NCBI GenBank assembly: GCA_017508895.1
Contig: JAFWRA010000039.1
Coordinates: 1-16,343 of the forward strand
DNA length: 16,343 nucleotides
Reading direction: 5' to 3'
From: Bacteroidales bacterium
GTDB lineage: Bacteria > Bacteroidota > Bacteroidia > Bacteroidales > F082
Shown here: positions 1-8,260 of the stretch, one piece after another
Layout: each line of letters starts with the position of its first letter
Position numbering within the stretch: the stretch's first letter is position 1
The notes under the pieces: model-generated
Seen by the model: only the letters and a program-made list of their open reading frames with translations
What the model was told of the DNA's origin: nothing
Database searches by the model: none
Made by a program: the position numbers and the translations under genes

Positions 1-33
1 AGCTCTGGCTCTGCAATCAGAGTAAACAAAAAC

Positions 34-54
34 CAGTCGCAGAAAAAGCGACTG
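34..54 (-). terminator. Stem-loop, possible terminator
   Basis: A perfect 7-bp inverted repeat (cagtcgc / gcgactg) encloses a 7-nt A-rich loop. Read on the minus strand, the right arm is followed by a T-rich run, as in an intrinsic terminator. No minus-strand gene ends directly before it; the nearest stop is about 300 bp away at 356. The assignment is tentative, and it could instead serve a transcript running in from outside the window. Confidence 0.3.
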
Positions 55-163
55 ACAACTCATAACAGTCTTAAATTATTAACCCGTCAACTTGATTCAG
101 CCGTAGGACACGAAAGTGACAACCAAAATCAGCAAATTACATTTTTGGACTTTCAAAGCCTTT

Positions 164-207
164 TGGCAAGGTGTTGGCAAGGTGTTGGCAAGGAGATGGC
201 AAGGTGT
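164..207. repeat. 11-bp tandem repeat, four copies
   Basis: Four head-to-tail copies of tggcaaggtgt; copies 1, 2 and 4 are identical and copy 3 ends in aga. The unit is not a multiple of three and no credible gene covers it, so it looks non-coding. Tgcca words on the opposite strand recur at about 235-250. The remainder of 1-355 shows no gene that I can support: its open frames have no recognisable protein features. Confidence 0.75.
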
Positions 208-355
208 AGGCATACTCAAACAGCTTGCTTGACTATGCCAACAGCATGCCAAAAGCGAGAGAAGAGCATAGGAAGAGCGAGGTTAATTCCTTCTTGTATC
301 ATTGGGTTAATGGTGGTCTCTCCAAGTTCCATTTGTTGTAGATTCGTCATTATAT

Positions 356-958
356 TCAATAATAGCCCTCAAAAACGAGTTCGAGGCTGTCTGGACTATG
401 GACTTTATATTTTCTACCTCTTGGCTCATAATACCAACCTGTCGCAAAATCAGAATTTTCATCAGGGAAGGACTTGGGAAAATCTGTATTCAGTTTGTTT
501 TTATCGACAAGACTATTTGCACAATCACTTTCATATAAGAGATTGTTCATGTCTTTGGTGTTTTGTTGAGCCAATAGTTCGTAAAATGAGAGGTTGTCAT
601 TGGAAATATTGAAATAATAAACTACCATCTTGTCGTCAACTATCTGATAACCATTAAATAAAGTCGAAATATAAAACATGTTTGTCGACATAAAAACATA
701 GCAATTGTTTCCATCATTGTCTATTTCAACAGAAACAACGCAATCTAATTCATCAGTATAATCGTGTATGAATGATTTAATGGCGTTTAATAGGGTGGGG
801 CAAAATGCAAATGTGTCTTTTTGAGGCAATGTGGTTAAGGTGCTATCAAGACTATGGTTTTCTTTAGTCATACCATAGGTGCTTTCTTTGTTGTTAGATT
901 GACAACACATTAGTAATACTAACAAAGTCACTAATAAGATAACAATACTATTTTTCAT
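356..958 (-). CDS. Small putative lipoprotein, unknown function
   Basis: A 200-residue protein that I do not recognise. The N-terminus (MKNSIVILLVTLLVLLMCC) is a lysine-plus-hydrophobic signal ending in a plausible lipobox (LLMC or LMCC), so the mature protein is predicted to be a lipoprotein of about 180 residues. The rest is rich in Asn and Asp with scattered aromatics, has no further membrane segment, and shows no catalytic motif. The start at 958 is supported by the signal peptide beginning immediately there. Only a degraded promoter-like box (TAATTTAG) is seen upstream. The gene lies downstream of an RHS remnant on the same strand. An immunity or anti-toxin role next to RHS debris is conceivable, but nothing in the sequence shows it. 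Confidence 0.6.
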   Translation of the reverse strand: MKNSIVILLVTLLVLLMCCQSNNKESTYGMTKENHSLDSTLTTLPQKDTFAFCPTLLNAIKSFIHDYTDELDCVVSVEIDNDGNNCYVFMSTNMFYISTLFNGYQIVDDKMVVYYFNISNDNLSFYELLAQQNTKDMNNLLYESDCANSLVDKNKLNTDFPKSFPDENSDFATGWYYEPRGRKYKVHSPDSLELVFEGYY

Positions 959-968
959 TTTTACAACC

Positions 969-1340
969 CTAAATTACGATATAAATCTTTATACGACTTG
1001 ACTTTACGAATGTATATACTATTTTGGGTAGGTGTATAATAATATAATACCCCCGTCCCAGCGGATTTGCAATCCGCTGGTGGTGAGCATGGGGATTTGC
1101 AATCCCCGAAATATGCGTTATGTTTTCCCATAACATATTGGTTTTATGGCCCAGCGGGTCGTAGACGATCTGGCTGTGGGTCGTGCCAAGGTATATGTCG
1201 GTCAAACGGTTCATCTTGTCGTAGTGGAAAGTCTCCTCCTGGTTGCGAAGGTTGTCCTTCCGGCTGGCTAAATTACCAAATTTGTCGTATTCGTATGACA
1301 AATTCTGCAAATTATTTGAGGTGACGATATTAGAGAGCAT
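969..1340 (-). pseudogene. RHS/YD-repeat protein remnant
   Basis: The first ~75 codons of this 123-codon frame carry three YD-type repeats typical of RHS/wall-associated proteins: YEYDKFGNLASRKDN, FHYDKMNRLTDIYLG and IVYDPLGHKTNMLW. Intact RHS proteins are usually well over 1000 residues and continue into a conserved core, so this is a short fragment. After residue ~74 the frame runs into a pair of REP hairpins (translated as GIANPHAHHQRIANPLG) and then into low-complexity residues, so the 3' end is not original coding sequence. Its ATG is 20 bp downstream of the stop of the T9SS gene that ends at 1361, and no promoter is visible. It is most likely a decayed relic, perhaps truncated by the repeat or by a deletion. 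Confidence 0.65.
1058..1107. repeat. Pair of REP-like hairpins
   Basis: Two perfect palindromes lie 10 nt apart. The first has a 10-bp stem, ccagcggatt / aatccgctgg (1058-1067 and 1071-1080). The second has a 7-bp stem, ggggatt / aatcccc (1091-1097 and 1101-1107). Both have the same 3-nt loop, TGC, so each contains the core GGATTTGCAATCC. The architecture of two related short-loop hairpins with a fixed core is that of REP/BIME elements mobilised by REP-associated tyrosine transposases. No such transposase is in the window. The pair sits exactly where the RHS homology stops. Confidence 0.8.
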
Positions 1341-1360
1341 TAGTATTAATGCTGTTTCCT

Positions 1361-2932
1361 TTATTCCTTCACAAATTTTCCGCTGGACAATTCCTTGCTG
1401 CCAGAAACGACACGATAGACATACAGCCCCGTTTCAAGGTTATGTGTGTCCACGGTGATGAGGCTGCCTTGTTTGGTGATGGCGCAATCGAAGCATTTCT
1501 CTCCTTTCATGTCGAAGATCTGGAGCCTTAATCCATTGTGCTCTCCTTCGCCTATCGGGATGTTGAGGATGCCGTTGGTAGGGTTGGGATAGGGCAAAAG
1601 TTGTGACGGTGCACTGTTTTCTTGCACCACATCCCATGTAATTTCGATGTCCTCACGGCGGAATTTCATGAGTTCATTCCGCTTGAAAGGCTCATCTGGA
1701 TAGTAGACGCCATTCCAAGAACGCACGAAAGCGAGGCACCCTCCATCATCGAAGATTGCTGGAGGAGCCCACATGCTGAACATCACGTCATCGTCCCTGA
1801 TAACTTTACGCCCGAGTAGGTCAAGGTTCTTGTCGACCAATGTAACGTTCAGTTGCTCCATGTCGTTGGAGTGAATGTGGGATTTGCAAAAGGTGAAGGC
1901 AAAGATGGTTGAGTCGTTGACATAGGCCGTCGAAGTGCCTTCGGGTGAAAACGAGCAGGAGTCGTAAGGGGGTAGTTGAAGCTCGGCGCGAATGTTAAAT
2001 GCCGAATCCAGCTTGTAGAGTTTATCGTAGTAGAAGGTGGAGCGAGGGTCGTCCTTCCCTTCATATAAGGCGGTATAAGCATCGTATATGATGCAATCAT
2101 CGTCAAACCATCTACCTTCGCAACTCAAACTCCATATATGGTCGCCGTAAGGGTTTAATCCTCCCTGAAGATGGAAAAAATTCTTACGTGCAATGATATT
2201 GAGACTTGTGTCTGCAATGTATATGCCAAACGCGTCGTTGGGCGGGAAACTTCCCAATACTGTAATTATTAGGTTGTCGGAATGCGGGGCATAGAAGATT
2301 TCCTCAATGTGTGTTACACTCTCGTCGTCGTCAACCACTCTAAGCATATTGCCGTCTTCGTCGAATTCATAGAAACGCATCCTAAACCTGTACACAGGAT
2401 AGGGCTCTTCCACAAAAAACGTAGGCCTACAAGCCAAGATAACGGTGCCCGACTTGGAAAGAATGGATTTCATTGTAGCATTGTTGTTTGTGTCATAGAA
2501 ATAGTCGAAGATCTCGTCATCCACATCGTATGTTCTTGACGACACAAGCTCGAGTTTGTCGTTGAAGATATCCACCAATAGGTATTGTTGGAACAAAGGG
2601 TCGCGCAAGCTGTCATCGCACAGGCCGAACACCATGTAGTTGCCATTGTCGAGTTGGACGGCGCTATGGTATTGAAGCGTCTGGCCGGGCAGATGGACCT
2701 TGCGGTCGGTGTATTGCCCGTCTTTGCCAATCTTGAGGACAAGTCCGTCATATCGGTAATTTACATTGGTGCCGCCTATGCCAAGAACGTGCTCGCCTGA
2801 ATCGATGGAGATCATGTCGCGCATGAACCCCATCCCATACGGTACCTCCACTATCCATTCCTGGGCAGACAAGGGCTGGCAAAGAGCAAGTAGGATTAAA
2901 CATTGAAGAATTTTTTGAATTTGCAATTTCAT
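1361..2932 (-). CDS. T9SS-secreted protein, N-terminal function unknown
   Basis: A 523-residue secreted protein. Residues 1-23 form a signal peptide ending at a likely signal peptidase I site (LSAQ|EW). Residues ~25-430 contain recurring beta-strand-like segments (YRYDGLVLKIGKDG, LYKLDSAFNIRAELQLPP, and others) suggestive of a propeller-like or beta-rich fold, but no named family is recognised. Residues ~443-523 are a type A T9SS C-terminal sorting domain: the YPNPTNG motif, the IFDMKGEKC beta segment, LETGLYVYRV, and a final GKFVKE. In this family the domain directs export through the outer-membrane T9SS translocon and is then cleaved, usually with attachment to A-LPS. A TACTTTTG promoter box lies about 26 bp upstream of the ATG. 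The RHS fragment follows within 20 bp. Confidence 0.8.
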   Translation of the reverse strand: MKLQIQKILQCLILLALCQPLSAQEWIVEVPYGMGFMRDMISIDSGEHVLGIGGTNVNYRYDGLVLKIGKDGQYTDRKVHLPGQTLQYHSAVQLDNGNYMVFGLCDDSLRDPLFQQYLLVDIFNDKLELVSSRTYDVDDEIFDYFYDTNNNATMKSILSKSGTVILACRPTFFVEEPYPVYRFRMRFYEFDEDGNMLRVVDDDESVTHIEEIFYAPHSDNLIITVLGSFPPNDAFGIYIADTSLNIIARKNFFHLQGGLNPYGDHIWSLSCEGRWFDDDCIIYDAYTALYEGKDDPRSTFYYDKLYKLDSAFNIRAELQLPPYDSCSFSPEGTSTAYVNDSTIFAFTFCKSHIHSNDMEQLNVTLVDKNLDLLGRKVIRDDDVMFSMWAPPAIFDDGGCLAFVRSWNGVYYPDEPFKRNELMKFRREDIEITWDVVQENSAPSQLLPYPNPTNGILNIPIGEGEHNGLRLQIFDMKGEKCFDCAITKQGSLITVDTHNLETGLYVYRVVSGSKELSSGKFVKE

Positions 2933-2957
2933 CGCTTTACGAATTTAAACATGGATG

Positions 2958-2965
2958 CAAAAGTA
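2958..2965 (-). promoter_or_regulatory. Bacteroidetes -7 box (TACTTTTG)
   Basis: Read on the minus strand, TACTTTTG matches the Bacteroidetes -7 consensus TAnnTTTG exactly. It lies 25 nt upstream of the ATG at 2932, which implies a leader of about 20 nt. No convincing -33 TTTG was seen. Confidence 0.6.
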
Positions 2966-3037
2966 GTGTGCCCATAATACTTTGTCAAGAAAAAGATGGT
3001 ACGGATTTGTCCGGATTTTTGGTTAACGTCTTGCTCA

Positions 3038-4972
3038 TCAAATGGATATAGATTCGTTGGCGATGGCCTGCAAAGTGATGGAAATGGCATTTTCGCTGCC
3101 CAAAACCCTCCTCAGCTTGCTGTTGCGCTCGTTGATTGTGGTGTAGGCACGTTGCATCAAGGCCGAAACATCGGCATCGGAAAGGCCAAGCAGATAGAGG
3201 CAGCAATAGTCGAGGTCACCTTGGGTGAGGGCGGGATAGGCTTTGGCCAAGCGGATGGTGAACTGGTTGAAGTGGCGGTTGGCGGCTTCACGCAAGGCCA
3301 CGAGGTCGTCCTTGCCCAAGGCATAGTCCTTATAGGACGTGTAGTCCATCTTCGATTTGAACTGTCCTTCGTTCACCCGCTCCATGATGAGTCGGCAGAT
3401 GGGTTCGTCGTTGAACGATAGGGCTTGTGTCTCTTGCTTTGTGTTCATGCTGTTCGTTTGCTGCCTGATCTGGTCTTTCAGCTCGCGCAGCTCCTTGTTG
3501 CTCCGCTTCAGGCGGTTGGAAAGGGCGGATTGCTGAATCCTGTGCGTTCGCTCGGCTGCCAAGGCTTCCTCTCGTTGCTGGATGAGTTCCTGTTCATGCT
3601 GTCTTCCCGCTTCTTCCAAGGCTCTTTTCGCTTCCTCTTGATGTTTTTTCAGCAGTTTCTTGCTTCTTAGTTTCACCACAATAAAAACAGTCAATGCAAT
3701 CATCATTGAAATTGGAACAATAATTCCAACCGTTTTCCTTATAGATTTTTCTCGTGCTTTTTCTGCTTCTTTTTCCTTTTTTTGATTTGAATAATTCTTA
3801 TATAAGTCTTCCAGTTTCGAGACCAGAGCTTTATTTTCTCCATCTGATGTCTTCTGATTCGTCAAAAACCTCATAAACATATTAGATTTTTCAACGTCTC
3901 CTATGCTATCATATACGACACGGATATAGTCAGCAGTTAGTACCCGCATCACCACGTCATTTGTGTGTTGAAACACGGGCTCCAAATAGCGCAGAGCGGA
4001 ATCATACATCGCTTCCTCGAAATAAATAGCACCAATGGTCAAAAACCGGGACATCTGTTCTTCCTCATCATCAGCAAGTCGTACCATCCTAAGAAGCGTA
4101 TTCAAGGAGGCTTCGGCTGGTTGCCCCAACTGATAGGAAAGGAGAGCCCGTGACGATTTCAAATCCCTATAAGTCAAGTTGTTGTTGTCTGGTATCAACT
4201 CAATGGCGCATTCATAATAGTAGTTTGCACTGTCCTTTTTGTGCATCTTGTCATATTGCAGACCAATACGATAAAGTGCATTGGACACGCTATAAGGAGA
4301 AGCAGGTTCAATCTTGCAAAACCCATACGATTGCTGAAAACACTCAATGGCCGGCTCCATCATAAACTGCTCCGAGAACATTTCTCCGAGGCGGTTGTAG
4401 GTATAGGCCATAAACCTGGCCTTGTGGCCCACCAGTACCTTCTCGCCGAAATGGCTTTCCATGGTTTCCAAGGCGTTGATGTATTCCGCGCAGGCCTCCT
4501 CAAGGTTGTTTTGTTCGTAATAGCCGACACCATTAATATAATGGGCTCGGGCGTCGAGGAAGACGAGATTATCGTTTTGGTTGGAGGTGGTTTTTGAATC
4601 CCCCCAGCCCCCTTTCAAAGGGGGAGCCTGACACACGAGGCTATCGAAATAGGTTACGGCCTGCTGCAAGGCAGGGCGGTTGCTTTGGCCGTAGTCGTTT
4701 TTGTAGAGCAACTCCGAAATCAGCAGTTGGCAGTAATGCCCATTCAACTCATCGAGGCTGTCGGCCTTGGGGCTGGCTGCAAACTGCTGCAGCACCGCCA
4801 AGGCGCTGTCGGGCTGGCGCCACATCAGGCTGTCGATGGCGGCCAGTTCGGGCAACGAGGCATGGGGCAGAGACGTGCCATGGCGCATCGCTACAGACCC
4901 ATCACTTGGTTTGTTACAAGCAACCATCATCGCCAACCCAAACACGAATCCTATGAAAAGATGCCGTTTCAT
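3038..4972 (-). CDS. Transmembrane TPR sensor with HTH-like C-terminus
   Basis: A 644-residue protein with a clear domain order. Residues 1-19 are a signal peptide ending in a lipobox-like MVAC. Residues ~35-400 are helical repeats of TPR type (ALRYLEPVFQHTNDVVMR, ANYYYECAIELIPDNNN). One transmembrane helix lies at ~410-432 (VGIIVPISMMIALTVFIVV). A charged coiled coil spans ~433-505. The C-terminal region (~535-644) contains LTQGDLDYCCLYLLGLSDADVSALMQRAYTTINERNSKLR, resembling the LuxR-type HTH. Proteins of this plan are common in Bacteroidales and are thought to be single-chain membrane regulators with an external TPR sensor and a cytoplasmic HTH; DNA binding is inferred. Residues 116-126 (APPLKGGWGDS) are encoded by an inserted palindromic repeat. 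The gene is divergent from the large T9SS protein gene, 76 bp away, a natural candidate target. Confidence 0.75.
   Translation of the reverse strand: MKRHLFIGFVFGLAMMVACNKPSDGSVAMRHGTSLPHASLPELAAIDSLMWRQPDSALAVLQQFAASPKADSLDELNGHYCQLLISELLYKNDYGQSNRPALQQAVTYFDSLVCQAPPLKGGWGDSKTTSNQNDNLVFLDARAHYINGVGYYEQNNLEEACAEYINALETMESHFGEKVLVGHKARFMAYTYNRLGEMFSEQFMMEPAIECFQQSYGFCKIEPASPYSVSNALYRIGLQYDKMHKKDSANYYYECAIELIPDNNNLTYRDLKSSRALLSYQLGQPAEASLNTLLRMVRLADDEEEQMSRFLTIGAIYFEEAMYDSALRYLEPVFQHTNDVVMRVLTADYIRVVYDSIGDVEKSNMFMRFLTNQKTSDGENKALVSKLEDLYKNYSNQKKEKEAEKAREKSIRKTVGIIVPISMMIALTVFIVVKLRSKKLLKKHQEEAKRALEEAGRQHEQELIQQREEALAAERTHRIQQSALSNRLKRSNKELRELKDQIRQQTNSMNTKQETQALSFNDEPICRLIMERVNEGQFKSKMDYTSYKDYALGKDDLVALREAANRHFNQFTIRLAKAYPALTQGDLDYCCLYLLGLSDADVSALMQRAYTTINERNSKLRRVLGSENAISITLQAIANESISI
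4601..4628. repeat. Palindromic repeat inserted in a coding sequence
   Basis: A perfect 8-bp inverted repeat, cccccttt / aaaggggg, with a single-base loop at 4616, is flanked by further C-rich sequence (cccccca to the left). The form CTCCCCCTTTGAAAGGGGG followed by (C/T)TGGGGGGA is, from memory, a short repeat dispersed through many bacterial genomes. Here it is read in frame as residues 116-126 of the TPR regulator, giving the tell-tale peptide PPLKGGWG between two helical repeats. Confidence 0.75.
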
Positions 4973-4977
4973 TGCCG

Positions 4978-4985
4978 CAAAAATA
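4978..4985 (-). promoter_or_regulatory. -7 box (TATTTTTG) touching the regulator start
   Basis: On the minus strand TATTTTTG fits TAnnTTTG. Its last base is at 4978 and the ATG begins at 4972. With initiation about 5 nt past the box, the transcript would begin at or within a base or two of the start codon, so the mRNA could be leaderless. The spacing is observed; the leaderless reading is inferred. Confidence 0.5.
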
Positions 4986-5018
4986 ATGAAAAAAAGACAT
5001 TAGATTCCAAAGATTTGC

Positions 5019-5026
5019 TACTTTTG
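5019..5026 (+). promoter_or_regulatory. Bacteroidetes -7 box (TACTTTTG)
   Basis: An exact TAnnTTTG match 22 nt upstream of the ATG at 5049, predicting a leader of about 18 nt. A clean -33 TTTG is not evident, since the expected position near 4999 reads attag. It shares a 76-bp divergent intergenic region with the promoter of the TPR regulator. Confidence 0.6.
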
Positions 5027-5048
5027 CCACAAATTAAAACCTAATGCA

Positions 5049-8000
5049 ATGAAAAAGATTCTCCTTTTCCTATTGTTGGCCCTTGCCGGAGTGACATGGG
5101 CACAAAACACCCCGATGCATGGCTGGCACACCTACTGCACAAGCGAGTTGGCTGATGTTATCAGTTATGGGATACATACCACCGTCGCTACCTGTTATCC
5201 TCCCGATATGGCCAGCAACTTTGCGGGTACGCAAATTACAAAAACGGCCATTTTCAGCGACAGCCTTTACGTGGGGGGCATGTATTCCTGTTCCATCTAC
5301 CTGGGCGGTGAAACGCCTTCGGAGGGCTCGATCGTATATACAATGAGTTGTGATGTCCCCCAAGGCCTCAACGATTGGGCTGAGTTCGACGTTTCCACTC
5401 CCATTGCGGTTACAGGAGACGAAACCATCTGGATAGTCTGGCAAGCCGAACAACCGTTGACCCCGTATCACATGGGTGTTTGCAGCGACATCGACCCAAG
5501 CGGCAACGGAATATGGGCATGGAGCGGAACCCAGTGGGATCAACTTTGGTCGTCGACAGGCGACTGGATGGTGAAGACCTATTTCAACTGGGACGAACCG
5601 CAGCAGCCCCAAGACGTTTATTTTGCCGGAAACGCCGATGGCGTTGGCAAGGTTTGGAAAAACAATGACTTGATTTACAACATTTCAGACACGACCCTAA
5701 TCCATCTATCATCGCTGCAAATCGCGCCCGACGGCAATATCTTCACCGCCGGCTACTGCCACGACTCGACCTACGACTTCGTGCATGGTCACGTTTGGCT
5801 GAACGACAGCCTTGTTTTCGATGCCGACTCCAACACTGCCATCCGCAAATTGGAACTGTTTGACGGCCAATGGATGGCTGCCGGCTTTGGCGAAAACGAA
5901 TGGGAGAACGTGGCCGGCCTCGTCTGGCAAGACGGAGAAGTGCTGTACGCCTATAGCGACAGCCTCCACGACAACCAAATCAATGCGCTGGCCCTCGACA
6001 CCCTAACAGGCGATGTCTATGCAGGCGGCATCAGTGCCGAATCAGATAGCAAGGCTATCGTATGGAAAAACGACACCATCCTCTGGCAAGCCGACACCAC
6101 CTCGACCATCAATGCCATCGCTTTCGACGGTACCGACCTTTATTCAGCCGGAATAGTTTATCTTGATGACCAAATCCACGCCACCCTTTGGCAAAACGAC
6201 TCCATCATCCTTCAATTCACTGGATTTGACATTGCGTCAGGCTTCGATGCCATCGCTTTATATGACAGTAGCATCTATCTGGCTGGTTATGTGGACGATT
6301 CAATGTATGTTTGGCGCGACGGCGAAGTGCTGTATGCCCATCCTCGAACCAGCTTCTCTGAAATCAAGGCCTTGGTGGTCAACGAGGCTGGCGTCTATTA
6401 TGCAGGTCAAACCGACAGTGTGGGCACAGTATGGAAAGACAATGAAATCCTCTATCAGCCTGAAGGCTGCGACATCGTTGAAGCGCTTTGCGTGAAGCCT
6501 ACACTTCCACCTCCCCCGCCACCGACATACACCCTTACCGTATTAGCCGACAGCACTGGATGGGGCACGGTTACTGGTGGAGGCATCTTTCACTATGGTG
6601 ACACCGCCATCATTAGCGCAACCCCCATCGTAGGCCACGAGTTCCTTTACTGGAACGACAGCATCACCGACAACCCGCGCGAGATCATCGTCACCCAAGA
6701 CAGCACTTTTATCGCCATGTTTGCCCGCAGCCAGTTCGTCATCAAAGTCGAATCCGACCACCCACAATGGGGCACGGTGGCAGGCGGAGGCACCTATTAC
6801 TATGGCGATACCATCCAGATATCGGCCACACCCTATTTAGGCTTCGCCTTTGCCGGCTGGACCGACGGTGACATGACCAACCCGCGAACCGTCATCGTCA
6901 CAGAAGACCAAACCTACACCGCACATTTCGAGATACGGCAATGCGTCATCACCACAGAAGTGTATCCTGAGAACGCAGGCTCCATCATAGGAGGCGGCAC
7001 ATACAATTATGGCGAGACCATCCACCTGACCGCACACAGCAATCCAGGCTATGTGTTCAGCGAATGGGATGACGGTGTCATCACCAATCCACGAACCGTC
7101 TTCGTGGAAGGCGACGCCACCTACACCGCCGTGTTCAGGCTCCTCCAGTACGAAATCACCGCCGAATGCGACCCGGTGGAAGGCGGTACGGTGACCGGTG
7201 CGGGTATATACGATTACGGCAGCACCGCCACACTGACGGCTACGCCCAACGAGTATTACATCTTCGTCTGTTGGAGCGACGGCATCGCCAGCAACCCGCG
7301 TTACGTCACCGTCACACAGAATGCCAGCTATAAAGCGTTGTTCCATCAGCAAGGCACACCCCAGCACACCATCACCGTACTGGCTAACGACCCCGAATTG
7401 GGCGCTGTGTCAGGCAGTGGCACCTATCCAGAAGGCACAACTGTCGAGATTAGTGCAACACCTTACGAAAACGTTGTATTCAACGGCTGGAACGATGGCA
7501 ACACCGACAACCCCCGCAGCGTTACCGTCACGGAAGACATGACTTTCACCGCCATGTTCGAGTACATTCCTCCCGTCGTGACCTATACCATCATTGTGCG
7601 GTCGGAGAATCCATTGCAAGGCAGTGTGTATGGTAGCGGCACCTACCCTGAGAATACCGTCATCAACATTGGCGCCACCCCTTCGCCAGGTTTCTTCTTC
7701 TCTGGCTGGCAAGACGGCGACATGAACAATCCTCGTACCATCGTCGTGACCGGAAACTCCGAATACATCGCTTCATTCTCACACATCCCTGTCGAGACCT
7801 TCACTGTCACCGTGTATTACGATGAGACCCAAGGCTTCATCATCGGAGCAGGCACCTACCAGGCTGGAAGCACGGCCAGCATCGCAGCCATACCCTCCGA
7901 CGGATACCGGTTCCAAAGATGGAACGACGACACCACCGACAATCCCAAAGAAGTACTTGTCGACCATGACATCATATTGGCTGCCTTCTTCGAAAGTACA

Positions 8001-8237
8001 GGCGTGGAGGAAAGTGGATTAGGATCCGTCAAGCTCTACCCCAACCCTGCCAACGACAAAATTTGGATGGAAGGCCTTGAGGGAGAACATGAAATCAGTA
8101 TCTATAACGCCATGGGCATCAAAGTCGAATCCGTAATCAAGCAAAACGACTTCGAGCTCAGCATCGACGGATTGACTGCAGGTCTCTACCTCATCAGTAT
8201 TGACGGAAGACATACGATGAGATTCATAAAGAAATAA
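5049..8237 (+). CDS. Large T9SS surface protein, 7 propeller + 7 InlB-type repeats
   Basis: A 1062-residue secreted protein. Residues 1-19 are a signal peptide (cut near TWAQ|N). Residues ~20-190 are an unassigned beta-rich domain rich in W, Y and C, perhaps a jelly roll. Residues ~190-485 hold seven ~45-residue repeats marked by (Y/F)xAG followed by VW-x-(N/D)-(N/D/G)-x-x-(L/I)-(Y/F/W), as in KVWKNNDLIY, LVWQDGEVLY and TVWKDNEILY; seven copies fit a seven-bladed propeller. A PPPPPP linker at ~487 leads into seven ~70-residue divergent InlB B-repeats (~493-982; GGGTYxYGDTIxISATPxxGxxFxGWxDG..NPR.VxVTxDxTYxAxF). Residues ~990-1062 are the T9SS sorting domain (LYPNPAND, GLYLISIDG). A terminator follows. 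Probable role: surface adhesion or ligand binding. Confidence 0.85.
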   Translation: MKKILLFLLLALAGVTWAQNTPMHGWHTYCTSELADVISYGIHTTVATCYPPDMASNFAGTQITKTAIFSDSLYVGGMYSCSIYLGGETPSEGSIVYTMSCDVPQGLNDWAEFDVSTPIAVTGDETIWIVWQAEQPLTPYHMGVCSDIDPSGNGIWAWSGTQWDQLWSSTGDWMVKTYFNWDEPQQPQDVYFAGNADGVGKVWKNNDLIYNISDTTLIHLSSLQIAPDGNIFTAGYCHDSTYDFVHGHVWLNDSLVFDADSNTAIRKLELFDGQWMAAGFGENEWENVAGLVWQDGEVLYAYSDSLHDNQINALALDTLTGDVYAGGISAESDSKAIVWKNDTILWQADTTSTINAIAFDGTDLYSAGIVYLDDQIHATLWQNDSIILQFTGFDIASGFDAIALYDSSIYLAGYVDDSMYVWRDGEVLYAHPRTSFSEIKALVVNEAGVYYAGQTDSVGTVWKDNEILYQPEGCDIVEALCVKPTLPPPPPPTYTLTVLADSTGWGTVTGGGIFHYGDTAIISATPIVGHEFLYWNDSITDNPREIIVTQDSTFIAMFARSQFVIKVESDHPQWGTVAGGGTYYYGDTIQISATPYLGFAFAGWTDGDMTNPRTVIVTEDQTYTAHFEIRQCVITTEVYPENAGSIIGGGTYNYGETIHLTAHSNPGYVFSEWDDGVITNPRTVFVEGDATYTAVFRLLQYEITAECDPVEGGTVTGAGIYDYGSTATLTATPNEYYIFVCWSDGIASNPRYVTVTQNASYKALFHQQGTPQHTITVLANDPELGAVSGSGTYPEGTTVEISATPYENVVFNGWNDGNTDNPRSVTVTEDMTFTAMFEYIPPVVTYTIIVRSENPLQGSVYGSGTYPENTVINIGATPSPGFFFSGWQDGDMNNPRTIVVTGNSEYIASFSHIPVETFTVTVYYDETQGFIIGAGTYQAGSTASIAAIPSDGYRFQRWNDDTTDNPKEVLVDHDIILAAFFESTGVEESGLGSVKLYPNPANDKIWMEGLEGEHEISIYNAMGIKVESVIKQNDFELSIDGLTAGLYLISIDGRHTMRFIKK

Positions 8238-8260
8238 AGAAAACCATCTGAAACAAAAAT

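Noticed and set aside
164..207. A CRISPR array made of the 11-bp repeats.
   Set aside because: The units are directly adjacent with no spacers, are far too short, and no cas gene is present. The same reasoning excludes the heptamer tract at 10344-10516.
145..612. A 155-codon plus-strand frame at the window start.
   Set aside because: It begins inside the 11-bp tandem repeat region, overlaps the lipoprotein gene antisense, and has no protein-like features.
6837..7367. A 176-codon minus-strand frame inside the large surface protein gene.
   Set aside because: It is antisense to the InlB-type repeats; the repeats keep several frames open, and no signal or family is visible.
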